This document shows, piece by piece, positions 63,661 to 64,000 of a DNA stretch of 64,000 nt. A program made the translations under genes and the position numbers. The notes below the pieces were generated by a model, which saw nothing but the letters and a program-made list of their open reading frames with translations, had not been told where the DNA came from and ran no database searches. The DNA is from Magicicada septendecula (Eukaryota > Arthropoda > Insecta > Hemiptera > Cicadidae), in assembly GCA_034769895.1 (NCBI GenBank), contig CM068372.1, positions 437,848,958 to 437,912,957 of the forward strand, written 5' to 3'. Position 1 is the first letter of the stretch. The number at the start of each line of letters is the position of its first letter.

Positions 63661-64000
63661 ATGGCAAGTTCGGTTACCGCAAGTTCTAGTAGTAGTAATA
63701 GTGCTAGTGATCTTCGTGTAGTGCGGTGCGGTGGCTGTGATGTCGGACTGTTTTATTTTGCTAGTTTGGGGGATGAGGAGTTAATAACTTGGCTCGTCAA
63801 CCACGGCGTGATAGCCGCGTCGATGAATTGCCGCGTCTGTAAAAAAGACACTGACCTCAACAAAGAAACACTAAATTTCAGGTGCGGAAAATGGTGCCAG
63901 AAGTCTGCCAAAAAGAAGAAAGTGAAATGCTCGTGGAGCCAATCAGCTAGAGTAAATACCTTCATAGGTAACTCCCAATTGGCCCCACGAGTAATTTTAG
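63661..64000 (+). CDS. Merlin/IS1595-like transposase N terminus (runs off right edge)
   Basis: The ATG at 63661 opens a frame still open at the window end (113 codons). The head is Ser/Ala-rich (MASSVTASSSSSNSASDLR), followed by a CxxC (RCGGC). Then ELITWLVNHGVIAASMNCRVCKKDTDL and FRCGKWCQ, KCSWSQSARVNTFIGNSQL follow, a pattern seen in Merlin/ISXO2-type transposases (zinc-binding pairs, then '...TF...S.L'). The catalytic DDE part would lie beyond the edge. Base composition (more GC, CpG-containing) differs from its surroundings. It could be a live transposon gene or a host protein derived from one. Bases 63296-63660 before it hold no other gene. Confidence 0.55.
   Translation, partial: MASSVTASSSSSNSASDLRVVRCGGCDVGLFYFASLGDEELITWLVNHGVIAASMNCRVCKKDTDLNKETLNFRCGKWCQKSAKKKKVKCSWSQSARVNTFIGNSQLAPRVIL

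Overview
The window is AT-rich eukaryotic DNA made almost entirely of transposable elements stacked inside one another. I found no convincing single-copy host gene and no rRNA or tRNA. The mix of families (Ty3/Gypsy LTR elements, Penelope-like elements with a GIY-YIG endonuclease, piggyBac, Merlin/IS1595-like and Helitron remnants) suggests an animal, most likely an arthropod such as an insect. The species cannot be read from the sequence.

The backbone is one very large LTR retrotransposon ('giant element', + strand, 3704-51177). Its 5' LTR starts at 3704 and its 3' LTR at 40147. The two LTRs carry different insertions, so each shows the empty site of the other. With insertions subtracted, the LTRs come to about 3725 and 3726 bp and the interior to about 11.1 kb, an original element of about 18.5 kb. 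Its interior holds a coiled-coil ORF, an asparagine-rich gag, a purine-rich minisatellite, a 3-kb non-coding spacer, and a decayed protease-RT-RNase H-integrase.

Later insertions into it are: (1) a Penelope-like composite at 4293-6584 in the 5' LTR; (2) a head-to-head Penelope pair at 6944-8476, also in the 5' LTR, flanked by an 11-bp target duplication; (3) a 17.9-kb array of a second Ty3/Gypsy element on the minus strand (20230-38174) with three LTRs and two apparently intact gag-pol bodies, placed in the integrase zinc-finger coding sequence between single CTAT duplications; (4) a non-coding LTR element at 41017-45844 in the 3' LTR, with an AAAT duplication; (5) a frameshifted piggyBac at 46290-48758 in the 3' LTR, with TTAA duplications.

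To the left (1-3300) lies an internally deleted relative of the arrayed Gypsy element. To the right (51178-64000) are an LTR end fused to a truncated Penelope RT, a Merlin-type deletion derivative, a Penelope 3' fragment, a Helitron helicase remnant, two large inverted repeats, and at the right edge the start of an open frame resembling a Merlin/IS1595 transposase. The only potentially functional coding units are the two gag-pol copies, whose gag and pol are joined by a canonical -1 slippery heptamer, and perhaps the edge ORF.
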